Assembly (NCBI GenBank): GCA_020049855.1
Contig: JAGVLJ010000037.1
Coordinates: 1 to 34,619, forward strand
Direction: 5' to 3'
Length of the DNA: 34,619 bases
Source of the DNA: Bacteroidia bacterium
GTDB lineage: Bacteria > Bacteroidota > Bacteroidia > UKL13-3
Shown: in pieces, positions 23,540 to 32,169 of the stretch
Numbering within the stretch: the first letter of the stretch is position 1
Layout of the letters: each line of letters begins with the position of its first letter
Made by a program: the position numbers and the translations under genes
Notes under the pieces: generated by a model
Database searches by the model: none
The model's input: the letters and a program-made list of their open reading frames with translations, nothing else
Told to the model about the DNA's origin: nothing

Positions 23540-25846
23540 ATGCGATTTATAGCAATCATTCTGTTTTTTACCACCGCATTTGCAGCGCATGCCCAGCAAG
23601 GTGTGGTACATGGCATCCTTAATGATGCGGCAACCCAACAGCCCGCCCCTTATGTGTACATTAAAAATGGTAAGCAAGTAATTGCTGTTACCGATTCATT
23701 GGGGAGGTTCAGGTTTAATTTACCTTATGGCAAATATTCTCTCAGTTTTGAAGGTATAGGTTACAAAACACTTATGCGAACAGTTACCGTAAGCCAGCCC
23801 GACATGGAAATAAATCCGGATATTGAACCCTATACCAATGTGTTAACACAGGTAGTGGTTTCGGCCAGTCGCCACGAGAAAAAAATTTCGCAGGAAGTAG
23901 TTTCACTAAATATCATTAAACCTGATTTGATTATGAATACCAACTCGGTTGATTTGGCCGATGTGGTAAACAGAGTGCCTGGAGTAAATGTGGTAGACGG
24001 TCAACCTACCATTAGGGGAGGAGTAGGGTTTTCTTACAATACCGGGAGCCGAGTAATGGTATTGCTAGATGATATGCCATTGATGGGGCCTGAAGTGGGC
24101 GATGTGCAATGGAGGTTTTTGCCAATTGAAGCAGCCGATCAGATTGAAGTAGTGAAGGGTACCAACTCTGTACTTTATGGTTCATCGGCATTAAACGGGT
24201 CAATAAATGTGCGCACCGGATGGCCCACTAAAAAACCTGAAACTAAAGTAACTTTTTTTCAGGGAGTTTATCAAAACCCTAAGCGGTTGCAGCAGGTATG
24301 GTGGAAAACGGGCTCTCAACCCAACCAGTCGGGAACTTTCTTTTCCCATAAACAACAATTCGGGAATTTTGATTTAGTATGGACGGGTAATATCTACACT
24401 CAAAACAGCTACCTGCAGCAGGCCGATAACAATAGGGCACGTATGTATATAAAAACCCGCTACCGAGATCAAAAAATTAAGGGATTGAGTTACGGAGTAA
24501 ACATCAATATGCTGATGGAAAAGACAGGTCGCTTTTACTTGTGGCAGGACGGGGATACTAATATTTTTAAACCCTATGGTGGCGAGGCAGACCAGTTTCC
24601 TTTTTTTATGCTCAGTATTGACCCCCATATTACCTACGAAAAAAAAAATGGAACGCGTCATGCGTTAAAAATGCGGTACTATGATTTGGTTCGATACCCC
24701 GATAAAATAAGATTCCCTATAGGACGAGGAGCCAATGCTCAGATTCTGGCCATTGATTACAGTTTTAAGAAAATATTTTTTAAAAATTTTATCAGTACCA
24801 CCGGAACCTACCTTACCTTCTGGGGAGCCCACAGCAATAATTATCCGGGCAAATTTAAAGGACTATCAGGAGCTGCTTATTCCCAATTGGAATATCTTAA
24901 AAGCAGGTGGTCGGCAGTGGCGGGATTTCGGTATGAAATAAATGCACTGGGAGTGCTTAAAAAAACTCCACGACCCTTATTCCGCTCCGGAATAAATTAT
25001 AAGGTTGCTAAAAAAACACACCTGCGTTTATCTTATGGCGAAGGATATCGTTTTCCTACCATTGCCGAACGATATGTACAGGATCTGGCAAGCGATTTAC
25101 CCATCTATCCTAACTCCGATTTAAAAAGCGAATTCGGATGGTCGGGCGAGTTTGGCGTCAATCAGGGGTTTACCGTTGGTGGGTTTAACGGGTACATTGA
25201 CTATGCAGCCTATTGGATGGAATATACCGATATGATTGAATATACATTTAAGCAATGGTATCCGCCTCAGCAGCCAGGTGATCCGCTGGGACTTGGGTTT
25301 AAACCAATTAATATTGGCCGTGCCCGCGTGGCCGGCATGGAGGCCTCCATTAGCGGTGAAGGAAAAATAGGAAATGTATTGGTACGCACACTGGGTGGGT
25401 TTACGTATAGTTATCCAATTAATCTGGTTTATGATACGGCCGCACGCACTCCTTCAAACTATGTTAAAAAGTTTTTTTCAAACACCAAAAAAGCAGATAG
25501 TGCCGATGTAATTAATATGCTACCATACAGAAACCGCAGTTTGTTAAAATGGGACATTGATGCCACCTATAAACGATTCACCATTGGGTATAGCATTTTC
25601 TTTTACGGGGTAAACGAAAACATTGATTTGTTTTTACTGTATCTGGTTCCGGGTTTAAAAAGGTTTCAGGAGCGTGTGGGCCCGGGTGACTGGATTCATA
25701 ATATACGTTTTCAGTGGAAGGCCAGTAATGTTATTACAGCCGGTTTTATGGTAAATAACTTGCTTAATCACGAGTATGCCATACGCCCGGCAAAACCTGA
25801 TGCTCCACGAAATTTTCTGGTGCAGGTAAGGTACGAAATACGCTAA
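23540..25846 (+). CDS. TonB-dependent outer-membrane receptor
   Basis: Outer-membrane active importer of 768 residues. The signal peptide is residues 1-18 (ending AAHAQ). A carboxypeptidase-regulatory-like domain (about 21-100) contains VHGILNDAATQQPAPYVYIK and SFEGIGYKTL. A plug domain (about 115-225) carries LADVVNRVPGVNVVDGQPTI, RGGVGFSYN, and GTNSVLYGSSALNGSINVRT. The barrel runs to the C-terminus and includes RLSYGEGYRFPTIAERYVQD and NLLNHEYAIRPAKPDAPRNF. No susD neighbour is present, so a siderophore, vitamin or other small substrate is likelier than glycan uptake; the substrate is unknown. It converges on a T9SS-cargo gene with 4 nt between stops. Confidence 0.92.
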   Translation: MRFIAIILFFTTAFAAHAQQGVVHGILNDAATQQPAPYVYIKNGKQVIAVTDSLGRFRFNLPYGKYSLSFEGIGYKTLMRTVTVSQPDMEINPDIEPYTNVLTQVVVSASRHEKKISQEVVSLNIIKPDLIMNTNSVDLADVVNRVPGVNVVDGQPTIRGGVGFSYNTGSRVMVLLDDMPLMGPEVGDVQWRFLPIEAADQIEVVKGTNSVLYGSSALNGSINVRTGWPTKKPETKVTFFQGVYQNPKRLQQVWWKTGSQPNQSGTFFSHKQQFGNFDLVWTGNIYTQNSYLQQADNNRARMYIKTRYRDQKIKGLSYGVNINMLMEKTGRFYLWQDGDTNIFKPYGGEADQFPFFMLSIDPHITYEKKNGTRHALKMRYYDLVRYPDKIRFPIGRGANAQILAIDYSFKKIFFKNFISTTGTYLTFWGAHSNNYPGKFKGLSGAAYSQLEYLKSRWSAVAGFRYEINALGVLKKTPRPLFRSGINYKVAKKTHLRLSYGEGYRFPTIAERYVQDLASDLPIYPNSDLKSEFGWSGEFGVNQGFTVGGFNGYIDYAAYWMEYTDMIEYTFKQWYPPQQPGDPLGLGFKPINIGRARVAGMEASISGEGKIGNVLVRTLGGFTYSYPINLVYDTAARTPSNYVKKFFSNTKKADSADVINMLPYRNRSLLKWDIDATYKRFTIGYSIFFYGVNENIDLFLLYLVPGLKRFQERVGPGDWIHNIRFQWKASNVITAGFMVNNLLNHEYAIRPAKPDAPRNFLVQVRYEIR

Positions 25847-25850
25847 TAAA

Positions 25851-26585
25851 TTAGTGCTTAATCAATAGTCTCTGAGCAGCCAATTGCCCATCGCACTCCA
25901 TTTCCACCAAATAAAGCCCGTCAGTAAGGGTAGAGGTATTAACGGATAGTTCATAGGTTGAGTTGGTGGGGGTAATTTCATGCGAAGTAACTACGGAACC
26001 AACCATATTGATTAGTTTAATAGTTGCGCTTTTATTTATCTGCGAAAGTTTAATGGTTACCTCGTTGGCGGCAGGATTTGGGTAGGCACTGAATAAATTA
26101 TTGCGCGAGGGGCTGTTACCAACAGAAGTTGGCCATTGCAATACTTTAAAATCATACACCCCTGAGTCGTACCGGGCAATATTGTAAAAGCCTAATACCA
26201 GCGTATTGGTTTTAATCATAATTTTAATTGCATAATCGCCTACCTCAGCCAGTGCGGGAGTGCCCGATATGGTTGCACAACCATAGGTTCCTCCCTGAAA
26301 AGTACAGGTTGAAATATTACATGCATACGATAGACTTGCCGGTTTTCCGGTCATGCTTTCAATGCGTGCATCTACTACTTTTACGCTAATCAAATTACCA
26401 TTATACTCCAACATGGTATCTTTAGGTATTTTAAAGTACACCACCTGGCTGTATGGCGCACCTACTACGGCATTTTCCAATATTTCCGGTTCAATATAAC
26501 TGGTCATACTTGTTTTAGGCGTACATTGGCTGTATCCGTAAAATCCTGTTATCAGGAGGCTGAGGAGGGTAATGACTTTTTTCAT
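25851..26585 (-). CDS. Secreted protein with T9SS C-terminal sorting domain
   Basis: Exported protein of 244 residues. The signal peptide is about 1-19 (MKKVITLLSLLITGFYGYSQ). Residues about 25-150 are a beta-rich region with several Cys (SYACNISTCTFQGGTYGCAT), likely disulfide-bonded; it resembles an Ig-like or putative-binding domain (AEVGDYAIKIMIKTNT) but I cannot name it. Residues about 165-244 are a type A T9SS sorting domain: FSAYPNPAANEVTIKLSQ, IKLINMVGSVV, LTDGLYLVEMECDGQLAAQR and LLIKH at the end. It should cross the outer membrane through T9SS and be cell-surface bound or released. It has the best-formed promoter seen on this strand. Confidence 0.85.
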   Translation of the reverse strand: MKKVITLLSLLITGFYGYSQCTPKTSMTSYIEPEILENAVVGAPYSQVVYFKIPKDTMLEYNGNLISVKVVDARIESMTGKPASLSYACNISTCTFQGGTYGCATISGTPALAEVGDYAIKIMIKTNTLVLGFYNIARYDSGVYDFKVLQWPTSVGNSPSRNNLFSAYPNPAANEVTIKLSQINKSATIKLINMVGSVVTSHEITPTNSTYELSVNTSTLTDGLYLVEMECDGQLAAQRLLIKH

Positions 26586-26602
26586 ATGATGCTCTTTACG
26601 TT

Positions 26603-26644
26603 CAAAGATAGGATAATTTATGAAATGGTTGCAAAGGGGGGGGG
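26603..26644 (-). promoter_or_regulatory. Promoter with C9 tract before T9SS-cargo gene
   Basis: On the minus strand: nine C (26644-26636), then TTTG (26635-26632), 21 nt, then TATCTTTG (26610-26603), and the ATG 17 nt later. Both -33 and -7 elements match the Bacteroidota consensus with normal spacing. The C tract touches the -33 box. Confidence 0.65.
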
Positions 26645-26661
26645 ATTGATCAAAAAACAGC

Positions 26662-26686
26662 CTTTTTGGGACATAAAACCCAAAAG
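26662..26686 (-). terminator. Possible terminator after small lipoprotein gene
   Basis: On the minus strand CTTTTGGG, a 9-nt loop and CCCAAAAAG form a stem, followed after four bases by T6. It lies about 60 nt past the stop of the gene ending at 26748. The stem is AT-rich and weak. Confidence 0.35.
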
Positions 26687-26747
26687 ATCACGCATTTCTT
26701 TTACCTTTCGGTTGGATATTTCTTGCGGTCTTTGCTAAGATGCTATA

Positions 26748-27185
26748 TTACTTTGCTTCATCATAATCGGCCTGAGTGATGGAGTAATAATTCATATAAT
26801 TCCGTTCAGATTGCTTAATAGTTGTGTAACGAAAACTATTAAATAGACTCACTGTATCCTTTGAACAATCCTTAACAACCGATTCAACAGCTTTATCACT
26901 ACAGTTATAATCAATTTTTTCTTTACCATCAAAAAAGGTTACAATAATTGAATCTGAATCATCAAAATCAAGATGTGGACCATCACTACTTTCTTGTCTG
27001 TATACGTATGATTTGCCTGCCGGAATTTTAAAAGTAGTCAACGACCAATAAAGCTTAATATTTACTTCCTGATTAAATGAATTTATAATGGTAATATCAT
27101 TTCTCCAAGCATGATCAACAGTCTTTGTGCAGGTGGTAAACAAAGGTAACATACACATACCAAAACAAATTTTCCAGATGCTCAT
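26748..27185 (-). CDS. Small lipoprotein, unknown function
   Basis: A 145-residue exported protein I cannot assign. The signal sequence ends in LPLFTTC (lipid Cys at 19). The mature part is beta-strand rich (DITIINSFNQEVNIKLYWSL, SDSIIVTFFDGKEKIDYNCS) and recalls small beta-sandwich lipoproteins of Bacteroidota that open with an I-T-I-x-N-x-F/S-x(3)-V pattern. Two later Cys (in YNCSDK and KDCSKD) could pair. The ATG overlaps the stop of the upstream lipoprotein gene as ATGA, so the two are translationally coupled. The pair is AT-richer than its neighbours. Confidence 0.7.
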   Translation of the reverse strand: MSIWKICFGMCMLPLFTTCTKTVDHAWRNDITIINSFNQEVNIKLYWSLTTFKIPAGKSYVYRQESSDGPHLDFDDSDSIIVTFFDGKEKIDYNCSDKAVESVVKDCSKDTVSLFNSFRYTTIKQSERNYMNYYSITQADYDEAK

Positions 27186-27385
27186 ATATTATTGTAATAT
27201 GAAAATAGGTTATTTAAATCAGTACTTGAAGTTTTATTCAATTGGTCTAATTTTGCTTTCATATCGTTTAATGATTGGCAATCCGGCAAGGCATCTTCTA
27301 CTTCAACATCTTTGTGGCAAGAAAAAACAAAAGCGAAAATAATTAAACAGAGGCTAACTTTAATGATTGAATTTCTGATTTTCAT
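27182..27385 (-). CDS. Very small lipoprotein, unknown function
   Basis: A 67-residue protein with a clear lipoprotein signal (LIIFAFVFSC, lipid Cys at 23) and a 44-residue acidic to neutral mature part (DVEVEDALPDCQSLNDMKAK...) that looks like a short amphipathic helix. It is the first gene of a two-gene unit; its TGA overlaps the ATG of the next gene. Nothing further can be said about function. The region 27386-27612 upstream and toward cinA holds no ORF that I can support. Confidence 0.65.
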   Translation of the reverse strand: MKIRNSIIKVSLCLIIFAFVFSCHKDVEVEDALPDCQSLNDMKAKLDQLNKTSSTDLNNLFSYYNNI

Positions 27386-27612
27386 ATTCGATTAGTTTAG
27401 ATATTATTTCATAAGTAAATAAATTGTTGCATGTAACAAATTTATTTTTGCACGGGTTTAGAACCGGGCATGTTTTAATTATACTTTACAGAGGGTATTT
27501 TACGAAAAGGAGGATATAGATTTTTTGGCGGTCAAATGTTTTTATTTATTCCTCCATATCTGCTAATGAAGCAGGCGGTTTTTTAAGGTAAAGGGGATGG
27601 CATGACAATGTG

Positions 27613-28863
27613 CTATATAACGGGTAGTTTCAAAATAATGCGTCTCAGCAAATCCAGAGCAGTTAAGGTGGTGCGTTGTATGGTGCGCTCGCGATTATCA
27701 CCCATATGATATATTTTGGTAATGGTTTCTGAGGGGGTAGCCAATGCAATCCATACAGTACCCACCGGTTTTTCAGTGGTGCCGCCATCGGGGCCTGCAA
27801 TCCCCGAGGTAGCCAGGGCATAATCTGTTTTTAGTTTTTTACGAATGCCTTCGGCCATTTGTTTCACACAGGCTTCACTCACCGCTCCATGGGTTTCAAT
27901 CGTTTTTTTGGCGACACCCAATTCCTGTGTTTTTACAAAATTGGCATAGGCAAGCACCGAGCCCTGATAATAAGCCGAACTTCCGGGTACAGAGGTAATC
28001 AAATGTGCCAGATAGCCCCCGGTGCAGCTTTCGGCAGTGGCCAGAGTTTGTTTGTTTTGGGTAAGCAGTTTACCAATGGCTTCGGGCAAGCTCACTTCAC
28101 CCTCGGCATAAATATATTCACCCACCAGTTGGTACAAGGCATCAATATGTTCTTGTATTTCCCCGGCAGATTGTTTTTCATTGGTTCCATAGGCGCTTAA
28201 ACGGAGACGCACTGCCCCCACGGCAGGAAGGTAGGCCAGCTTTATGTAATCGGGCAGGGCATCTTCCCAAGCCTCCATTTTTTTCGCTAAAAATGATTCC
28301 CCAATACCGATGGTTTGCAAGGTGCGGTGAATGATAACAGGCAAAACAAAACGGGCTTTTAGTTTAGGTATTACCTGTTCATGAAAAATGGTTTTCATTT
28401 CAAATGGAACTCCGGGCATTGAAACATAAACCACTCCTGCTTCGTCAAACCACATTCCGGGGGCCGTGCCGCTGCGGTTAAAAAGCACCTCGCAATTGGC
28501 AGGGACTAATGCCTGTTTTCGGTTTTCTTCCAGCATGGGCAACTGACGTTTGGTAAAAATTTCAGTTACCCATTGCAGCACCTCTTTATTTTCAATTAGG
28601 TTGCTGTTAAAATATTCGGCCAGCGTGTGTTTGGTTACATCGTCTTTCGTGGGGCCAAGGCCTCCGGTTAGTATCACTAATGAGGCTCGCTGGGCTGCAT
28701 CCAGCAGGGCTTTTTGGATATGGTCTTTTTGGTCGCTTACTGAGGCACGGTGTATCACGCGAATACCCAGTTGGCTCAACTGCTGACCCAGCCAGCCCGA
28801 ATTGGTATCGGTAATCTGACCAATTAAAATTTCATCTCCTATCGTTATAATTTCTGCCAGCAT
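27613..28863 (-). CDS. cinA: CinA-family protein (nicotinamide-nucleotide amidohydrolase)
   Basis: Protein of 416 residues. Residues about 1-170 are the COG1058/molybdopterin-binding-like domain (AEIITIGDEILIGQITDTNS, LVILTGGLGPTKDDVTKHTL, GMWFDEAGVVYVSMPGVPFE), linked in characterised homologues to ADP-ribose or NADH-derivative pyrophosphatase activity. Residues about 255-416 are the PncC domain (LATAESCTGGYLAHLITSVP, ATSGIAGPDGGTTEKPVGTV), which deamidates NMN to recycle pyridine nucleotides. Full-length two-domain form. It is divergent from the DUF4197 gene. No competence genes are nearby. Activity is inferred from the family. Confidence 0.92.
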   Translation of the reverse strand: MLAEIITIGDEILIGQITDTNSGWLGQQLSQLGIRVIHRASVSDQKDHIQKALLDAAQRASLVILTGGLGPTKDDVTKHTLAEYFNSNLIENKEVLQWVTEIFTKRQLPMLEENRKQALVPANCEVLFNRSGTAPGMWFDEAGVVYVSMPGVPFEMKTIFHEQVIPKLKARFVLPVIIHRTLQTIGIGESFLAKKMEAWEDALPDYIKLAYLPAVGAVRLRLSAYGTNEKQSAGEIQEHIDALYQLVGEYIYAEGEVSLPEAIGKLLTQNKQTLATAESCTGGYLAHLITSVPGSSAYYQGSVLAYANFVKTQELGVAKKTIETHGAVSEACVKQMAEGIRKKLKTDYALATSGIAGPDGGTTEKPVGTVWIALATPSETITKIYHMGDNRERTIQRTTLTALDLLRRIILKLPVI

Positions 28864-28894
28864 TATTTGCAGATTTTTTTAGTTGGGTTTACAC

Positions 28895-28902
28895 TACTTT
28901 TG
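28895..28902 (+). promoter_or_regulatory. -7 box of DUF4197 gene
   Basis: TACTTTTG, a perfect TAnnTTTG, 85 nt before the ATG at 28988; a TTTG at 28866-28869 is 25 nt upstream, slightly far for a -33 element. Confidence 0.4.
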
Positions 28903-28987
28903 TTTGCGGATTCAAACTTAACTAAATCTTAACAGATTGTTTGGCACGATTGTTTGAAGAACCAACCGGTTTTAATTTAATTATAAT

Positions 28988-29671
28988 ATGAAACAAATTC
29001 GATTTACGTCAGCCCTTGGTGCTTTTCTGTTACTAAGTGCCTTTGTTTTCGCCCCAACCCAAAATGACAAAATGGTGGCCGGTATAAAAGATGCCCTGAA
29101 TGTAGGTACCAAAAATGCGGTAGCATCGGGGTCAAAATTGAATGGTTACTATGGCAACCCTAAAATAAAAATCCCTTTTCCAAGTGAAGTGCAGCATGTG
29201 GAGAAAGAACTTCGCAAAGTGGGCATGGGAAAAAAGGTAGATGAATTTGTGGTAAGCATGAACCGTGCAGCTGAAGGTGCTGCCAAAGAAGCTACCCCGG
29301 TTTTTGTGGATGCGATAAAAAAAATGAGTGTAACCGATGCCGTAGGTTTAGTGAAGGGAGGGGATAATTCCATTACCAACTACTTTAAGAAAAAATCGGA
29401 CGTTGAACTGGTACAAAAATTCACTCCTGCCGTTAGCAAATCGCTTACCAGTGTAAGTGCCGTAAAATCATGGAACGAACTGGCTGCCGTGTACAATAAA
29501 ATTCCGTTTGTAAAGAAAACCAACTTTGATGTAACCACCTACACTACACGAAAAGCAGTAGATGGGCTGTACACGCTCATTGCCGATGAAGAATCGAAAA
29601 TCAGAAAAGATCCGGCAGCGCGGGTAACTTCAACACTCAAAGATATTTTCGGGAAAGTAGTAGGACCATAA
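28988..29671 (+). CDS. DUF4197 domain protein, exported
   Basis: Exported protein of 227 residues with a signal peptide (about 1-23, ending VFAPTQ). The mature part is the DUF4197 family: IKDALNVGTKNAVASGSKLN, then YYGNPKIKIPFPSEVQHVEK, MNRAAEGAAKEATPVFVDAI, MSVTDAVGLVKGGDNSITNY and the C-terminal KAVDGLYTLIADEESKIRKD. The domain is helical, probably periplasmic, and has no established function. It lies in front of prfB, which has its own promoter, and behind its own -7 box. Length is normal for the family. Confidence 0.85.
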   Translation: MKQIRFTSALGAFLLLSAFVFAPTQNDKMVAGIKDALNVGTKNAVASGSKLNGYYGNPKIKIPFPSEVQHVEKELRKVGMGKKVDEFVVSMNRAAEGAAKEATPVFVDAIKKMSVTDAVGLVKGGDNSITNYFKKKSDVELVQKFTPAVSKSLTSVSAVKSWNELAAVYNKIPFVKKTNFDVTTYTTRKAVDGLYTLIADEESKIRKDPAARVTSTLKDIFGKVVGP

Positions 29672-29707
29672 ATTACCACTCATCACTTCAAAAGCTCTCA
29701 AATTCTC

Positions 29708-29739
29708 TTTGAAAAAGTTCTTGTAGTTGATTACTTTTG
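29708..29739 (+). promoter_or_regulatory. Promoter of prfB
   Basis: TTTG at 29708-29711, exactly 20 nt, then TACTTTTG at 29732-29739: a full match to the Bacteroidota -33/-7 consensus. The ATG follows the -7 box after only 7 nt, so the mRNA is probably leaderless or nearly so. Confidence 0.65.
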
Positions 29740-29746
29740 CGCCCTT

Positions 29747-30821
29747 ATGAACGCAGACCAATTAAAAGATGTAAGGGGCCGTGTAGAGGCTTTGAGGAGG
29801 TATCTTTGACATCAATGCCAAGCTTGAATTTATAAAAGAAGAAGAAGCCAAATCCCTGGCTCCGGGTTTTTGGGATAATCCCAAACAGGCCGAACAAATT
29901 CTAAAAGGAGTTAAAGTCAAAAAAATATGGACCGATGTGTTTGCTGCGTTGCAGGCACAATTTGATGATTTGGTCGTGCTATGGGAATTGGAGGCCGGTG
30001 AACAGGAAATAGAAGCCCAGTACCAAAAGTTACTCAAAGAAACCGAGGAACTTGAATTTAAAAATATGCTGAGTGGCGAAGAAGACCAACTCAGTGCCAT
30101 TATCAATATCAATTCTGGAGCAGGCGGAACCGAAAGCCAGGATTGGGCCAGCATGCTCATGCGCATGTACCTGATGTGGGCCGAAAAGCACGGATACAAA
30201 GTAAGTGAGCTCGATTACCAGGAAGGTGACGGGGCCGGTATTAAATCCTGCTCACTCGAAATTACCGGTGATTTTGCCTATGGGTATTTGAAGGGAGAAA
30301 ATGGGGTTCACCGATTGGTACGTATCTCTCCGTTCGACAGCAATGCGCGCAGGCATACCAGTTTTGCATCGGTGTATTGTTACCCGGTGGTGGATGAAAG
30401 CATTGAGATTGAAATTAAGGATGCCGATATCGAAATTCAAACCTCCCGCTCGGGTGGTGCAGGCGGGCAAAACGTAAACAAGGTAGAAACCAAAGTGCAG
30501 CTCACCCACAAACCTACGGGCATTGTCATTGTGTGTCAGGTGGAGCGTTCGCAAAGTGCCAATAAAGACAGGGCGATGAAAATGCTCAAATCGCAGTTGT
30601 ACGAAATGGAAATACGCAAGCGAAACGATGCCAAAGCACAGATAGAAGCAGGGAAGAAAAAAATTGAGTGGGGCTCACAAATACGCAACTATGTAATGCA
30701 CCCGTATAAACTGATTAAAGACCTTAGAACGGATTTAGAAACCAGCGATGTGCAACGGGTAATGGATGGCGATCTGGATGAATTTATCAAAGCCTACCTG
30801 ATGGAATTTTCGAAGCATTGA
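29747..30821 (+). CDS. prfB: Peptide chain release factor 2 (programmed +1 frameshift)
   Basis: RF2, 357 residues, reads UGA and UAA stop codons. Translation starts at ATG 29747 ([20 protein letters not shown]), meets an in-frame TGA at 29807-29809 and must shift +1 to continue as [20 protein letters not shown]; that frame is open to 30821. The domains are those of RF2: N-terminal helical domain, the stop-recognition tripeptide SPF in [15 protein letters not shown], and the GGQ catalytic loop in [15 protein letters not shown]. The shift site is annotated separately. A gene caller that ignores it will place the start far inside, for example at 29937, and lose the N-domain. Confidence 0.96.
29795..29810 (+). 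promoter_or_regulatory. RF2 autoregulatory +1 frameshift site
   Basis: AGGAGG, a 3-nt spacer (TAT), then CTT TGA C. This is the canonical RF2 arrangement: a Shine-Dalgarno-like element three bases before the slippery CUU, an in-frame UGA and a following C. Low RF2 lets the ribosome pause at UGA and slip +1, making more RF2. Confidence 0.95.
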
Positions 30822-30841
30822 GTTAGGTTCTTTTCCTGATT

Positions 30842-32056
30842 TCAGTTTGTCCTGATTATGCTGAATTTATTTATACTCAAACTTTGATCCTGATGAATTG
30901 TTTTCAGATAATACATTCCGGTATTAAGGTCGAGAGACAATTGTTCGGTGAGACTCAACTCAACTCCCTTTTTTCTAGCAACACATTTTCCACTTAGGTC
31001 ATAGATTTCATAAGCTTCTACATCAATGGGTAGAGAGAGGGTAAAAACTCCACTATTTGGATTTGGGTAAAGAATGGCTGAAGTAGCAAAGGCGGTTGGA
31101 TTAACAGCCGTATTGAGGCTATATTCATAAAAGTTTTTTTGCCATTCGAGGTTACTATTTAATCCTGTGCCAACATAGCCGCGATTTCCTATACTAAAGC
31201 CAACACCAGCGAAACTGGTAAACCCATCTGCATTGCATGGAACTATTTGGGTCCATATGTTTGTGACAGGATCATATTCCCACCAATCATTTGACATCCC
31301 TGTGCCATTCACGAATCCCATTCCTACATATCCTTTGTTTCCTATACTAAAACCAACTGAGGCATTTCGAGCACTAAAACCTAAACTCATCACTTGTGTC
31401 CATCTGTCAGAATCAGGGTCATATTCCCAAAATTCATTGGTGATCTGTTGCGTGAGGTAATTTTCGCCAGTTCCTACATACCCTTTGTTCCCTATGCTAA
31501 ATGCTACCACAGTTGAGGTAAAGTCGCTAGGGAAATCAGCTTTCCTAACCCATTTATTACTATCCGGATTATATTGCCAAAAGTCATGTAGTAATTGCTC
31601 ATTGGTATCAGTTCCTAATCCTACATACCCGAAATTACCTATGGAGAATCCAAGTGGTTTGCCATATCGTATTGCCCCCGGTATATCAGCCAACCTACTC
31701 CAACTATTGGTTGTAGGATTATATTTCCAGAAGTCCCTGTTTAAGCTTGCGCTTCCGCTATAGCCAACATTTCCGATACTAAAACCAACCCCCGCACTTC
31801 GGTATGCAGGGGAGTTTGACTTCCGGATCCATTTATCTGTTGTAGGATTGTATTCCCAAAAATCGTTAAGAAGTGAAATTCCATCATATCCTGTTCCAAC
31901 ATACCCCTTGCCCAATAAACTGAAACTGAAAGCCCAATCACGGCCATTACCACCAAAATCGGCTTTGCGCTGACATCCGTCAGTTTGTGCCATAGCTGGC
32001 ACTTCCAAACCACCGATCCAAAACAAAATAACAATCAAAGTTTTTGAATGTTTCAT
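30842..32056 (-). CDS. Kelch-like beta-propeller protein with T9SS sorting domain
   Basis: Secreted protein of 404 residues. The start is ATG 32056, which opens a signal peptide (MKHSKTLIVILFWIGGLEVP, cut after AMA); a longer ORF from 32170 has no signal. Residues about 30-320 hold about six kelch-type repeats, each with FSIGNKGYVGTG-like and FWEYNPTTDKW-like phrases, so a six-bladed propeller is likely. Residues about 330-404 are a T9SS sorting domain: ATSAILYPNPNSGVFTLSLP, YEIYDLSGKCVARKKG, LNTGMYYLKTIHQDQSLSIN. It is probably delivered to the cell surface; ligand unknown. The repeats are also visible as near-repeats in DNA. It converges on prfB with 20 nt between stops. Confidence 0.85.
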   Translation of the reverse strand: MKHSKTLIVILFWIGGLEVPAMAQTDGCQRKADFGGNGRDWAFSFSLLGKGYVGTGYDGISLLNDFWEYNPTTDKWIRKSNSPAYRSAGVGFSIGNVGYSGSASLNRDFWKYNPTTNSWSRLADIPGAIRYGKPLGFSIGNFGYVGLGTDTNEQLLHDFWQYNPDSNKWVRKADFPSDFTSTVVAFSIGNKGYVGTGENYLTQQITNEFWEYDPDSDRWTQVMSLGFSARNASVGFSIGNKGYVGMGFVNGTGMSNDWWEYDPVTNIWTQIVPCNADGFTSFAGVGFSIGNRGYVGTGLNSNLEWQKNFYEYSLNTAVNPTAFATSAILYPNPNSGVFTLSLPIDVEAYEIYDLSGKCVARKKGVELSLTEQLSLDLNTGMYYLKTIHQDQSLSINKFSIIRTN

Positions 32057-32169
32057 GATCTTGTTTATTAAATAATAACGTGTTGTGCTATTAATAATTG
32101 TTGATAAGTATCTGAAATAAAAAATGTTGTGATTTTGTTTAAGTAAGTGACAAAACAAGCAAAAACGCA

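Noticed and set aside
29762-30199. 145-residue ORF on the minus strand opposite prfB
   Set aside because: It is antisense to conserved prfB coding sequence, with composition typical of a shadow frame (Ser/Leu-rich), and has no motif.
29937-30821. Short RF2 starting at 29937
   Set aside because: The programmed frameshift at 29807 joins a proper N-terminus from 29747; the short form would lack the N-domain.
30842-32056. Repeated DNA phrases in the kelch-like gene as a CRISPR or tandem array
   Set aside because: The repeats are imperfect, in frame and spaced by coding sequence of about 50 codons; they encode the propeller blades.
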